Of a stretch of DNA of 64,000 nt, positions 42,819-55,741 are shown in pieces. This stretch comes from Punica granatum (lineage: Eukaryota > Streptophyta > Magnoliopsida > Myrtales > Lythraceae), in NCBI RefSeq assembly GCF_007655135.1, contig NC_045129.1, positions 19,442,274-19,506,273 of the forward strand, given 5' to 3'. The notes under the pieces are model-generated. The model saw nothing but the letters and a program-made list of their open reading frames with translations. It made no database searches and was not told the origin of the DNA. The position numbers and the translations under genes were made by a program. Every line of letters begins with the position of its first letter. The first letter of the stretch is position 1.

Positions 42819-45619
42819 TGTACGGACCCGAATGTTGACTCTCGTCGGGGCCCGCATTGCGCGCTTTTGGATCGCGCGGCTTGGTCGGAACGTCCACCTT
42901 CCCGCGGGGGCGCGCGTCGGACACGCGTGAGAGAAGGAGTCGCCACTTATCATTTTACGACCCGAAGGTCGAGGGCGGATAAGTTACCCAGGTCTAGGGG
43001 TATGGAACACCTAGTTTGTTGTTAAGGCATTGGTATGTGCGGAACCGGAAAGTCCGTGTTCGGGGGTTCATGTTACGTGCGGGCCTATATCCCGCACGCC
43101 CTTTCGGTACTCTGGTTTGCTAGGCTTGCATGTTTTATTATTTACCGCGTGAATTAAGCTGCACTCGGCTCGCACGTTTTGACACCGGAGATTCGATGAA
43201 CCAAACGATGTCGGTTGAGAAGCCGGGAGAGAAGTAAATCTATATGTCAGGGAATTGGTTCACAATCTTGCGTTACAGTTCATCGAACCATGGAGGTTGA
43301 ATCCCTGCGTGAACCAGAACCGCGAGATCTTGGATTTACTTGTGTCTGGGCAAGCATTAGACCGATTCGATTAATTCGACTCTCGGACCGTTCGCTCACC
43401 GACTGGAATTCTTACGGAATAAATGCACCAAATAGAATCCTTACAATGCTCTCAAAAACAATAAATACAAATTGCAAAAGGGTCGAATTCCAGTCGTTTC
43501 GTGTTCGGTTATTATTCCACTCTAACTCACCGTGAGTTTAGGGAAAAGACCGAAGAACTGAAATTCAATGAACGCTCTCACTGAATAGGGCGTTGGACCC
43601 TGTGAGTGTTGATTAGGGTGTTGGACCCTGTGCTCGATGATTAGGGCGTTGAACCCTAATATTATTCGGCCTAGGGGTCAGGCCCGACCCGCATGGCAAA
43701 CAGGTGCAGAAAGATAACAAGCAACAGGTTAATAACAGACAAAGTGTTTGTTATTGTCTTGTTTACGTGAATTAACAGATTATTAACCCAAGGGTGTTTT
43801 TGCAAGCAAATGCCATATGCTAAACAATCAAACATATGCCAATGTTTCAGCATTCGGCTTTGTTTTGAGAACTTGACAAAAAGAGTCAAATCTCAGGTGT
43901 GTGAATCGCTTTTACAGTTGTTCTGTATTGTGACACTGAATTACCACTGAATTAACCAAACTCGTGTTTTGACTCTAGATTTGGAATCTAGAATTCCTCC
44001 TAACCATTATCTAGTGTTTGGTTAGGTCGAGTGAAAGGTTAATCAGCATTTCACAGGTTTTCTGACAAGGATCAACTGTTCTAGTTACCCGAGTCTATGT
44101 TAGGATAACAGAAACTCATCAGTTAGATAAGAAAAGGCTATGCAGATGAACCTGCACCTGAACAGGTAGCCCGTTCTTATCCCGTACTGTAGTGTTTCTG
44201 TTATGCTAACCCTAAGGATGTCGCTGGATTGTGAAAAGACAATTTTGCCCTCTATTTGAAAATTGTTTTCAGAAAAGGGGAAAGATTGCAGTGCGGGCCA
44301 CCTCGGCCTGTAGCCGGTGTCGACCGATTCCCTGGATCATCCAGGGTTGTGCAAGAACCCAAAAAAGCCAAAGAACCGGTCGATCTGCCCGGAAGTGATT
44401 TAGAAAGATCTTCTGTATCTTGACCTGAGTTACCTAGAATCAGGTAAAAACTCAAGTTGAGACACAGAAGCCCTTTCCAGACGTCCATGCTACATCGGAC
44501 CGCGCGTTTCGGGTTTTGAAATTGATAAGTTTGAAAAGGGCACCAACGTCCTTTGACGACTCGTCGACGCGAGTTATCAATTAATGTCCAATTCGGGTAA
44601 ACTTTATCAGTGTGAAGTGAGTTTAATCGTGTGAGCGTCCCGATTAACCAGTTTGTGGCATTAATGCTTAAGGGTTGTGCCGAATGCATTAATTGTGAAA
44701 ACGATTCGCGACTCGACGACCAAGACGATTCCATAAGGATCGAGGATAATTTGGTCTAATGACCGAAACTATCCTCATAACCAAATGGACCCGAATGAGT
44801 CATCGATACTCGAATCCATGCATGCTTCGTTTGAAAAAGTCTTTACATGATATTTTAATGGGAATCGTAAAGACATTGAAGTAAAACTTCACATCATCCG
44901 ATCAACAAATTAAACTTGAGATAAGGAACTCATTCTTGACCCAAGGAAGGCCAAGAAGCCCTCGGCTTCATCTTGTGAAGGGTGGCCGAAGGTTCTCATG
45001 GCTCTATCCGAGTCACGAATGATTTCCTAATCGTGGTTTAATTATTTCTCGCATGCTCAAACATCAACCGTGATAAATAGCACTCCTTTTTAACAAAAGC
45101 CGGCGTTATCACGATTTGTTTAGCTCATTTAAACATACAAACATTCACAAACGTGTTAACTAAGGAAAAGGATAAAATAACACCGGCTTCATGCATGCAA
45201 TAATGATAAACAAACTCGGAAATTAACTTGAATAGGCTAAGGAGACCGATCTTAACCCGAAAAGAGCAATTTAAATCTCAACCCTCTCCTTTAGAGAATT
45301 GGCCGAGACTTAATGTGCCATAATAGGGTCGGGATAGTCTTCTTTATGATGATCCAAGCCCCTTTCCGACATGGTAGCAAGTCCTAAGATAGTGTACGTG
45401 TATAATATAACATAAAATTGCATAAAAATTAAATCTTGTGAATGAAACATGCATGAAAACACCATAATACTCCATAGCCATGCAAAAATATAAAAAGTCC
45501 TAACTCCTCTAAGTCGAAAGTGTTATACCTAGCCTCGGAATACGAGGAAAGAGTCGGGGAAGTGTTTGAGAGTCGGGTGACTCGGTGGAACCCTTAAAAG
45601 GGTATTCGGGTGCAAGGAT

Positions 45620-46793
45620 GGACGTGCACGGGCACGGTCGAGCACGGTGACGGGAGCTAGTGGGCACGGATAGGCGCTGGTGGTGGGCGCGGGTGTGCGC
45701 GGTGACGGGCGCGGGCGTGCGCGGATGACAGGCACGGGCGTGCGCGGGTGACGGGCGCGGGCGTGCGCTGGTGACGGGCGCGGGCGTGCGCGGGTGACGG
45801 GCGCGGGCGTGCGCTGGTGACGGGCGCGGGCGTGCGCTGGTGGCGGGCGCGGGCGTGCGCGGGTGATGGGCGCGGCGTGCGCTGGTGACGGGCGCGGGCG
45901 TGCGCGGGTGACGGGCGCGGGCGTGCGCGGGTGACGCCTGGTGACAGATGCTGGCTGCGCTCGGTGACGCCTGGCTGCGGATGCTGGCTGCGCTCGGTGA
46001 TGCCTGGCTGCGCTCAGTGACGGGCGCGGGCGTGCGCGGGTGACGGGCGCCGGCGTGCGCTGGCGATGGGCGCGGCGTGCGCTGGTGACGGGCGCGGGCG
46101 TGCGCGGGTGATGGGCGCGGCGTGCGCTGGTGACGGGCGCGGGCGTGCGCTGGTGGCGGGCGCGGGCGTGCGCGGGTGACGCCTGGTCGCGGGCGTGCGC
46201 GGGTGATGGGCGCGGCGTGCGCTGGTGACGGGCACGGTTGTGCTGGTGAAGGGCGCGGGTGGCGCTGGATGACGAGCACGGGCGTGCGCGGGTGACGGGC
46301 GCGGGTGTGCTGGTGATGGGCGCGGGTGGCGCTGGATGACGAGCACGGGCGTGCGCGGGTGACGGGCGCGGGTGTGCTGGGGATGGGCGCGGGTGGCGCT
46401 GGATGACGAGCACGGGCGTGCGCGGGTGACGGGCGCGGGTGTGCTGGTGATGGGCGCGGGTGGCGCTGGATGACGAGCACGGGCGTGCGCGGGTGACGGG
46501 CGCGGGTGTGCTGGTGATGGGCGCGGGTGGCGCTGGATGACGAGCACGGGCGTGCGCGTGACGGGCGCGGGTGTGCTGGTGTGCTGGTGCGGCGCGGGTG
46601 GCGCTGGTGACGCTCGGTGACGGACGTTGGTGACGCCCGAGGGTTGCGCTCGGTGACGCTCGGTGACGGACGCTGGTGACGCTCGAGGGTTGCGCTCGGT
46701 GACGCTCGGTGACGGGCGCTGGCTGCGCTCGGTGACGCTCGGTGACGGGCGCTGGCTGCGCTCGGTGACGCTCGGTGACGGACGCTGGTCACC
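45620..46793. repeat. GC-rich minisatellite within the solo LTR
   Basis: About 1.17 kb of G/C-rich tandem repeats. Five units of exactly 67 bp start at 46267, 46334, 46401, 46468 and 46535. Flanking parts have shorter units of about 23 bp (GTGACGGGCGCGGGCGTGCGC) and about 33 bp (TGCGCTCGGTGACGCTCGGTG). Long minus-strand frames here (for example 45509-46966) give Arg/Pro/Ala/His repeats in several overlapping frames and are not genes. Confidence 0.92.
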
Positions 46794-46930
46794 CGAGAGC
46801 TCCAACTAGTCCCGAGATGCGGGATGGGACCTTCAAGAGTCGGGTTGGACCGTTGATGGGTCGGTTTTGAGCTGTTTTCCGTTGAACAAACCCGAATGGC
46901 ATCAAACAGACCCGGCTGAAATATTGGACA

Positions 46931-47240
46931 GACCCGACTGGCACAAGTCGGGTCGGACGTCGCCACTGAGGCTCCCGATGTAATTTTGAGGCAAGGTCAG
47001 TGGCTCCTGACTCCTAACTGACCCCCGGAGGTGACTGTGGTGGTCGTTTGGTCCCAGAGTTATCGGGTCGACCCGTACAGCCCTGCAAAGATCACGGAAA
47101 ACAGAGTACGTCTGGAAATTCGGACCCGTCTGGCACCAGTCGGGTCGGACGTCGCCACGGAGGCTCCCGATGGAATTTTGAGGCAAGGTCAGTGGCTCCT
47201 GACTCCTAACTGACCCCCGGAGGTGACTGTGGTGGTCGTT
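46931..47240. repeat. Tandem duplication, 192-bp period
   Basis: A block of about 118 bp starting GACCCGACTGGCACAAGTCG recurs at 47123 with few changes; each copy ends GGTGACTGTGGTGGTCGTT. A diverged pair of the same core (GGAGGCTCCCGGTGGTCTTTT) occurs at 58764 and 58882 in another LTR. Confidence 0.85.
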
Positions 47241-49419
47241 TTCCGAAAAGAGTCTCGGATCGACCCGATCTGCAAGAAAACCGCAGAAACAGTCAGAAAT
47301 TTCGACCCGACTGGGCAGTCGGGCTGTTTCTTCTTCCTGGGGTTAAACCGACGGGTTGTTCTTGGATTTCTTGACTTCTTGACACCCTAGGGTTGTGTGG
47401 GGAGGTGTTTGATGGGTTTTGGTAGCTCAAACCGACTTGGAAAGGCTTGAAACCCGGTTTGACATTTTTTACCCGAGAAGGACCAAATCTGTCCAGATTT
47501 TGTTCAAGGCTGGTTCTATGGCTTAGAGGCTTCAAACATAAAATCTAAGTTCAGAAATGGATAGAGGGGCTCGAAAACATGTGGGATATGAAGTTTGGTA
47601 AAGTTTGGATTCAAGCCGGGATGAATTCCGACTTAAGACTTTGCCTGGTTTTGCTTGGTTTTGCTTGCTGGAAATGGCTGAAGCTTGCTGCGGTTTGCTA
47701 TGGAGTTTGAGAGCTTTTGAAGAGTGAGAAATGCTAGAGAGAGAGTGTTTTTTAAGGTGTCTCCTTAAGTTAATGACATTTGGACAATATATAGAAAAGC
47801 TTAAATGCAAGATTAGTGAAGAAAAGTGCAATTAGGGCCATGGATTAGTGGAATCCGAATTTCTTAAGGAAATATCAAGCTCAATCCTCATCCATTGCAT
47901 TAATGGAGAAGAGATAAGAGCATTGATGGCTTGGATGGGAAGTTGGAGTGTTGAATTGAAACACTTAGATATTTTGCAAAAGGAAGACAAATGCAAGTTG
48001 TCTTCTTGTCTTGAAGAAGAAGATGACAAGAGACATGGAGGGCAATGGGCATGGGTGAGGCGGCAATGAGTTGGCCGTGGGTCCCACGGGTCGCGAGGTA
48101 AGTTCGGGCCAAAGTTCGGGTCTCGATTGGTCGCGCATTCGAAGTTCGTGGTTCGAATTGAACGTCGAATTGTCGATATACGCGAGAAAACGGAGTTAAT
48201 GAGCCCGAGATTGACATTTTTCATGGAGAAATGTCCCGGATGTGTGCGAGGCTCGGAATCCGGTTTTGCTCATTGCAAGTGACCAGGGCGAAGTTGTCCG
48301 CTTCTGACAGCATATCTCGTGTCTGCATCTCATGTTGGTCATTTTGGCATAAGTTGTCAAACCACGTGAACAATCATCCCTTAAGCCGGTAATGCTAACG
48401 TGGGGCCGGAGACGTCCTAGGAGGCCAAGACTGGTTTTCTCAAGGTGACTTCTGAGTTGCTTGGGCACTCCGGAGATTACTGTAATCTCTGTTTGTCAAG
48501 ATTAGACCTCCAAGGACTTGAAGAGTGTATCTGAGACCTCTAAAGCACTGTTTGAGAGATCTAGATGAGTTGTGTGAATTATTCCGACGACTCCACATTG
48601 AGCCTTGAGAAGGCTAGCATTGTGTAACGTAAGCATTCGGCGTCAAATTTCCCCAAAGAGGACCTCCGGATATGGATTTCCACTGAAAATGGTCATTTCC
48701 GCTCTTCGGAGGTTACTCGGGAAACCGCGAAGGGTTTTGCTGTCTGTTTTGCCCAATTGTGAATGTCTGCTAGAGTTTTTTGGGCAATGCTGTATGAACT
48801 TCGTTTGCCGTAATTCCATCAGACCCTTCTCCGGCTATGCTCTTCTGAAGAGGGGTATGCTTGTTTTGCCGTTCGGAAGTCATTTGAAGTGTCTGTGCGA
48901 CTTCCAAAAGACAATCTGAAGCGTTGTTCCTACTCTGTGTGCTGATGGGGCATGGCCGCGTCTGATATTTGGAATTAACTTTTCTCCAGGAAACCGGCAT
49001 TTTTGGACTTCCACTGAAAAGTTGTCTGTATACAGAAAGTTGTTCTGTATAGAACAGATGATTTGCAAAATGCCTTTGGGGACACTTTTCATCTATTTGA
49101 CACTGGTGTGGATTTTTGGAGTCCAATATTCACTATCTTCCGATGACCGAGCGAACTATCGGAAAATAGTGCCGTCCGTGTAATACACTGAAAACGCCGG
49201 TTTTGGACATTGTTGAGTTCTTTGGTCGCTCTGTTCCCCTTTGGTGACCCCTAGAGTCCTTCTGTCATGTCCATGGGCCATTTGCTCAATTTTGCCAACT
49301 TGAGGATGAATAGTGATTTCTTGCTCTGCCGAGCCGTTTTCTGTATTCTGCTCAAGTCGTGGCTTGGGTCATTGCTAATATCATTGTTTGGAATGGTGAG
49401 CCAAAATGGGGTGCTGACA

Positions 49420-51536
49420 CTCGGGATACGAGGAAAGAGTTGGGGAAGTGTTCGAGAGTCGGGTTACTCGGTTGAACGCTTGGAAGAGTGCTCGGGTGCA
49501 AAGGATGCACGTTCGGCAAAGATGGGCGCGCGGGAGGACGTCAGGCGCGCGGGCAGGCGCACGGGCGCGCGGGCAGGGCACGCGGGCGCACGGCAGGCGC
49601 GCAGGCGCGCGGCAGGCGCACGACAGGCTCGCGGGGCGCGCGCGGCTATGCGCGGCTGTGCGGCTACGGGTGTACTGTTCACCCGAGATCAAGTCTTTCA
49701 CCCAAAATCACCTAAATGACTTAAGTCGGGATGATGAACATCGGCTTCCGACTTAATAACTCAAAGCTTCCTTCGGGTTTTCTTCGAGTTTTCTCTCTTG
49801 GTTTTGAAGTGTTGAAGCTTGCTGGTTTTGGCTATGGAGTTGAGAGCTTTTCTTGAGGGAGAAAGCTTGGAGAGAATGTGCAAGAGGAGAAGTGATTATC
49901 TTAATCACTTTTGGGCAATTTATAGGCAAAACTAATGACACAATTAGTGAAACAAAGCATCATTAGTGGGCATGCTTAGGATGGACGGTTTGCTTAAGAA
50001 AATATCTAGCCCTATCCTCTTCCATTTGCATTAATGAAGAAGAGATCAAAGCATTAAATGGCATTGAAGAAGAGTTGGAGTGTTGTCTTCAAACTCTTTG
50101 GATATTTTGGCTAAGAATGCAAGTTGGCTTCTTGCATTGAAGAATAAGAGGAAGCTTCTAGAGCAAAGGGGTGACTCATCTTGGGTAGTCCGTGGGTCCC
50201 ACGACCGAAGAGGAGAAACCGGGAAAAAGCTCGGGTCTCGATTGATCGTGCATTCGAGGCTCGTGGTTCGAATCGAATGTTGAATTATCGATATACGCGA
50301 GGAAACGGGGTTTAAAGAGTCCGAGATTGGCATTTTCTGTGAGAAATTGCCAAATGTCTGTATGAGGCTCGGAAGCCGGTTTTACTCTTTTTAGGCATTC
50401 AGAGCGAGGTTGCCCACTTCTGACAGCATATCTTGTATCTGCATCCCACGTCGGTCATTTTGACATAAATTGTCAAATTACGTGGGCACTTGACCTTTAA
50501 GCCGGTAATGCAAATATGGAGCCGGAGATGTCCTAGGAGGCCGAAACTGGATTTCTTAGATTGCTTTATGAGTTTCTTGGGCGATCCGGAGATCACTGTG
50601 ATCTCTGTTTGCTGAGATTGGGCCTCTAAGGATATGAAAAGTGCATCTGAGACCCTTAAAGCACTGCTCGGGGGGTCTAGATGAGTTGTGTGATTCATTC
50701 CGACGACTCCACATCGAGCCTTGAGAAGGCTAGCATTGTGTAACGTAAGCATTCGGCATCAAGTTTCCCCAAAGAGGACCTCCGGATATGGATCTTCACT
50801 GAAAATGGCCTTTTGTGCTCCTCGGAGGTTACTCGGGAAACTGAGAAGGGTTTTGCTGTCTGTTTTGCCCAATTGCGAATGTCCGCTGGAGTTTTCAGGG
50901 CATTGTAGTATGAACTTCGTTTGCCGTAATTCCATTAGACCAGTCTCCGGTTACGCTCTTCCGAAGAAGGGTATGCCCGTTTTGTCGCTCGGAAGTCATT
51001 CAGGGTGTTTGTATGGCTTCCAAAAGACAATCTGAAGCACTGCACGTACTCTGTATGATTGTGGGGCGTGGCCGCATCTGATATTTGGAATTAACTTTTC
51101 TCCGAGAAATCGGCATTTTTGGACTTCCACTGAAAAGTTGTCTGTATACAGAAAGTTGTTCTGTATAGAGCAGATGATTTGCAAAATGCCTTTGGGGACA
51201 CTTTTCATTTGTTTGGCATTGGAGTGGATTTTTGGAGTCCAATATTGGCTATCTTCCGATGATCGAGCGAACTATCGGAAAATAGAACTGTCCGTGTGAT
51301 ATACTGAAAATGCCGGTTTTGGATATTGCTGAGCTCTCTAGTCACTCTGTTGCTCCTTGATGACCCTTGGAGTCCTTCTGTCATATGCATGTGTCATTTG
51401 CTCGATTTTGCCGACTTGAGGATGAATAGTGATTTCTTGCTCTGCCGAACCGTTTTCTGTATTCCTGCTCAAGTCATAATCTGGACCATTGCTGATATCG
51501 TTGTTTAGAAAGGTGAGCCAAAATGAGGTGCTGACA
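49420..51536 (-). repeat. Broken A-type LTR, second part
   Basis: It resumes the LTR interrupted at 42818 and runs to its end in GAGGTGCTGACA at 51536. It contains a short GC-rich tract (49510-49680), the same place that is expanded in the solo LTR. It directly abuts the last exon of the Mutator-like element, in which this LTR was presumably inserted. Confidence 0.85.
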
Positions 51537-54386
51537 ACTGCTACTATTCCTGTATTGTTCTTCTGGCCCTTCACCATTTTTCCTACTGCCTTGACCTTGA
51601 CCATTCCTGCTATTCCCCTGTCCTTCACCAGTTGTGCTAGCCTTCTGTCCTTCAGCCTTGATAGTTGGCATGCACAAGAAGAAATGTGAAATTCATAGTA
51701 CAAGCATCTTTATTAATTCTTTTCAATACTCAATTATTCAAGTGATTACCTTATCCTTTGCAGAAGTCTTGGCCTTCTTCGATGGTCTTTCCTTTTCTAC
51801 AGTTCCCTTACACAATATACTATTATGACCTTGCCCACCACACTTTCAACATGTGAATATCTTCATTTTTTTTTTGCCTTGAATGGATTATCAAGCAAAT
51901 CATTGGCTCTGTTTCTCTTCTTCTTAGGTCTCCCTCCACCCTTGCAATATTTAGGAGGCTGAATAGGATCATCTCCATTTTGTTCCCATTGGTCAGACCC
52001 TCTCACTGGGTGGATGTATGGCCTGTACATTTTCTCCCATGTCTCCATCGAGTAATACTGATGGACAAAAAGCTCAGGTTGAAGGTCATTATGGCCCATA
52101 CAAGCTACCGCATGAGCACATGGGATCCCACTAAGTTGCCACTCTCTAAAGGAGCATGTGCACTCTTTAATGTCTATAGCATACTTCTCATTCAGTCTCA
52201 CTATATGTTGCACTTCGAACTTTGAGATATTTTCATCTCTTATCCATAGTGGAATCCATGAATTGCTCTTTTGCTTGGCAACCTCAAGCTTGGTTTGTGC
52301 AGCAGGAGTAATTGGACCCCTATATTATGTCAACTGCTTCCTGATTTTGGTCATCTTATTCATCAGATATACCCTTATTTCTTCCAACATTGAAATGATG
52401 GGTTTGCCTCTCATTTTCACTATAGCTGCATTGAATTGCTCTGACATGTTGTTGGTCAAAGCACAGTTCTTGCTTGTAGTACTCAGTGCAGCTCTTGTCT
52501 AGTTGAAATGTTGTAAATTATTAACGTATGTCCATGCAGGCATACTCAGCTCCTTCAGTTCTGAAAACTTCTTTTCAAATTCTAGCATTGTCAGGCATCG
52601 AGCACAGTCCCACAACAGGTTTCTCAACTCTGCAGTTCTCCAATATTTCTAACTATTGGCCTCTAACTGTCTTAAACAGAACCTATGCTTTGTTCCTGGA
52701 GCTAGCTCTTCCATAGCAGGTAGCAAACCCTACAAAACAATTAAAAGTTGGTCATTAAACTGCATCACACATTGTACATGTCAATTAACACTATGTTTTA
52801 CAGTAAAATACCACTGTACCTTTTGCATGTCTAAAATAAATTCCCAGCCTTGATCTTTTGGATGTCCTATATCTTCGAATAGTCGAGTAAGAAACCAACT
52901 CCGTGTGTCCTTAGTCTCTTGGCCAACAATGGCATATGCAATGACATAAAAGGAATGGTTTCCATATTGACTAACTACTGCTAACAGAGTGCCTCCATAG
53001 TAACCTTTAAGGAAACACCCATCTAAACCTATAAGAGAGCGACAACCAGACAGTGCTCCTTTTTTACATGCATCAAAGCAGCAATATAGTCTATCGAACA
53101 TTATTGGAAAAGATAGGTCTACTCTCTCAACATGTATCCCTATAGTTGAGCCAACATTACTTGTCAAAAGCTCCATACAGTAATCCATCAATCTTGCATA
53201 CTGATCATTCTCAGAACCTTCAACAACTTCCCTAGCAATGCGCATAGCTTTGTAAATCTTCATGTCAGCCAATCGAACTTGGAATGTGTTGGCCATGTAC
53301 TTAAAACATCAGCAGCAGTCATGTCAGGAACTTGCCTCATGAATTCGACAAGCTTGTCTGCGACCCATTTACTGGTAACTTGATGGTTTTTCAACTTCCG
53401 GCTACATGTATGAGTGGGATTGAAAGTCTTGATCTGATAACTCCCATGAACTTCTGCCCAAGAACAAAATATGTTTCAATCACAATCTTGTTCACATATA
53501 TACTTGCATCTCCCTTTGTCAGCCTTCACTAGTTTCACTAGTCTCCCCAATGCTATTGTGTAGTCCTTCACATTTTGCTTAAACATTTTCAATGTTGGGA
53601 AAATCATATATAACTGCAAATCGACCTATCCAAATGGTGCCCCTTCATTGAACTGTGGAGGCTCAATCTCATCTCGTCCTTCATCATCACTGTCCCCTCT
53701 AATGCTTCTCATCTGATTAGAATGGTAACCCCCTTCATCATCACCATCATCAACTGTATTTCTTGCCTCATAGGGCCTCTGAACATCCTCAATATTTGGA
53801 TACCTGGGCCTACCATTACATGCCTTCCACTTTTGTTTGGCTTCTTTGACTTTGACATTAGATTACCAGAACATCCTGGAGTGCCACTTCCAATATCTGC
53901 AACAATTTCGTCCTCATCATCTTCATGATCCTCATCATCTGCATCATCCTCATTATCTTCACCGTCTCCACTCTCATCTTTATATCTTGGTTTATAAACA
54001 TCATCTTCACTGTCTCTACAGTCATCATCTTCACTGTCTCCATCAATTACTTCCACTTCATCCTCATGCTCAAAATAGAAATGTATTTCTTTGTTTTGAG
54101 CTTTTTCACAAACAATAGAGTAAAGCATTCTAACGTCCGTGTTATTTTCAAGATGTCTTAGCCCATCCTTTACTTCTAAACTAGGATCCAACCAATAAAC
54201 TGTCTTGTATTTTGCATTGTCCCCATAAAGCTCTTCAAACCTCCACTCAACAAATGGAATTGATATACGATCAATGTCCACATTGTCCCATGAATCAACT
54301 ACGCCCCCAATGTACTCCATCTGGGGTTCAGACACAAGCACGCCCCCATGATGGAAAACGACAATATAATAGTCATCCTCAGACAT
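51537..54386 (-). pseudogene. MULE (MuDR-type) transposase with two introns, decayed
   Basis: The start is ATG at 54386 (MSEDDYYIVVFHHGG), a PB1-like N-terminal domain usual in plant MuDR proteins, followed by an Asp/Glu-rich stretch. A frameshift near 53709 leads to a Cys-containing region and NHQVTSKWVADKL. The transposase core has GLDGCFLKGYYGG (first catalytic Asp) and FILDMQK (second). A 90-base intron (52730-52819, GT..AG) lies just after DMQK; the frame then runs to the SWIM zinc finger CTCSFREWQLSGIPCAHAVA. In-frame stops occur after LEAN-S, QHFN and KQLT. An A10 tract at about 51866-51875 shifts the frame before a zinc knuckle (CGGQGHNSILC, preceded by TGA). A second candidate intron is 51657-51749. 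Confidence 0.85.
52730..52819 (-). other. Intron in the MULE transposase
   Basis: Donor AAG|GTACAG at 52819 and acceptor TTTTGTAG at 52730 bound 90 AT-rich bases. Exons on both sides are in the same frame and join DMQK to GLLPAMEELAPG, which matches the continuity expected in MULE transposases. Splicing is inferred. Confidence 0.75.
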
Positions 54387-54820
54387 AACTGTGCATAAAC
54401 AAATGATTAAACTAAAAATCACAGTCATTATGTAGAACAAGGAAAATGGGGACCACGCTCTAGCACAATGAGAAAAGCAATGGACAACAACCAGAATAAA
54501 GAATGGGGGACCACATCGAACAAACCGAAAAGAAAAAAGAAGAAGCTTTTCGTCACCCTGATTGCTCCAATGCGTGGACAGAACCTCAGAGAATCTTCCA
54601 CAGTTCCTCACCAACTAGTCTTCCTTCAATTGTATCAGAAGATACATAATAGGGTTTGAGATTTTTTCAGAAAATTGTGCGCAAATATCAGATTGGTGCC
54701 AAAATGGAGGAAGGAACTGATCGGTTGTGGGAGAAGGTCGACGACAAACGATGTCGTTTGACCTGTTTGTGGATAGGGGGGCAAAACGACGTCGTGTGCG
54801 ACATTGGCCTTCACCGCAAT

Positions 54821-55741
54821 TGTGCGCACCCGAATTTCATCTCGTCGGGGCACGCATGCGCAAAGCCTATGCAACGCGGCTTGGGAGTATCCACCTTCCC
54901 GTGGGGACGCGCGACGGACGCGAGTGAGAAGGAGTCGCCACTTACTGTTTACGACCCGTAAGTCGAGGGCCGTTGAGTCACCCAGGTATAGGGGTACGGG
55001 GTACACCTAAATGCTAAGGCAATAGTCGTGCGGAACCGAAAATTCCGAATTCGGGGGTTCTATTACGTGCGGGCATATATCCCGCACGTCCTTTCGGTAC
55101 TTTAGTTTGCTAGGCTTGCCGTTTTGTTTATTTATCACGTGATTTAAGGTTGCACTTGACTCGCCCGTTTTGACACCGTAAAGTCGATGAATTGATCAAG
55201 TTGGGCCGAGAACCCGAAAGATGAGTAGGCTTGTGCGTCGAGGAATCGGTTCACTATCTTCGCGTTACAGTTCGTCGGACCGTGATGGTCGATTTCCTGC
55301 GCGAACCGAGACCACGAGTATTCGAGCTTACTCCTCTCTTGGTAACAATAGACCAACTTAACCAGTTCGACACTCAGACCTCTCGCTCGCCGATCGGGGA
55401 TCCTTACAAATGAATGAATGAATGTACAAACAAATCCTCGCAATGTTCCCTCGAGTAATTACAAAATACAATTGAATAAGTGAATGGATCTCGATCGGTT
55501 TGCATTGGGCCAATATTCCGCTCCGGCTCACCGTATGTTTTGAATAACCGATAAATAAATTAAGGCAACGCTAGCTCAAGGAGTCGGGGGTCGGGTCCGA
55601 TCGAACCAACGGTCTGTAGGAGAACCGATTGGTTCCCACTGTAACCGTTGGACCGATCGAGCTCCCAGGTGATATCTAAACGCGTTTCACACATCCAATC
55701 CAAGTTGCTTTCCACATAGGCCATACTTAGGATGTGATGGT
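54821..55741 (-). repeat. B-type LTR, first 921 bp only
   Basis: It begins TGTGCGCACCCG after GCAAT and follows the other B-type LTRs up to the sequence ATAGGCCATACTTAGGATGTGATGGT. There a second LTR starts, and the rest lies beyond the window. The hairpin at 55067-55087 has the loop CATATAT. No coding content. Confidence 0.83.

Larger units (their letters stand above)
42819..49419 (-). mobile_element. Solo LTR of subfamily A, 6.6 kb, target duplication CTCGG
   Basis: It runs from TGTACGGACCCG to GGTGCTGACA with CTCGG on both sides (42814-42818 and 49420-49424), and it interrupts another A-type LTR. There is no internal region, so it is a solo LTR left by LTR-LTR recombination or a similar event. 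It is 1.8 kb longer than the copy at 8-4844. The excess is a GC-rich minisatellite (45620-46793) and a block with a tandem duplication (46931-47240). The short hairpin is at 43077-43097. Confidence 0.88.
51537..54820 (-). mobile_element. Mutator-like DNA transposon (MULE), truncated on both sides
   Basis: The segment between two LTR termini holds a transposase gene on the minus strand and 430 bp upstream of it. Both outer ends are cut by LTRs (A-type at 51536, B-type at 54821), so terminal inverted repeats and target duplication are not visible. A short palindromic motif AACGACGTCGT lies near 54784-54794, close to the right border. Base composition is clearly more AT-rich than the surrounding LTRs. 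Confidence 0.8.

Noticed and set aside
45509..46966. Long open frames of up to 485 codons on the minus strand
   Set aside because: They run through a GC-rich minisatellite, are open in more than one frame and encode only Arg/Pro/Ala/His repeats.
53858..54118. His- and Met-rich frames on both strands around the acidic stretch of the MULE transposase
   Set aside because: They are other frames of GAT/GAA-type codons encoding the Asp/Glu-rich region of the transposase.
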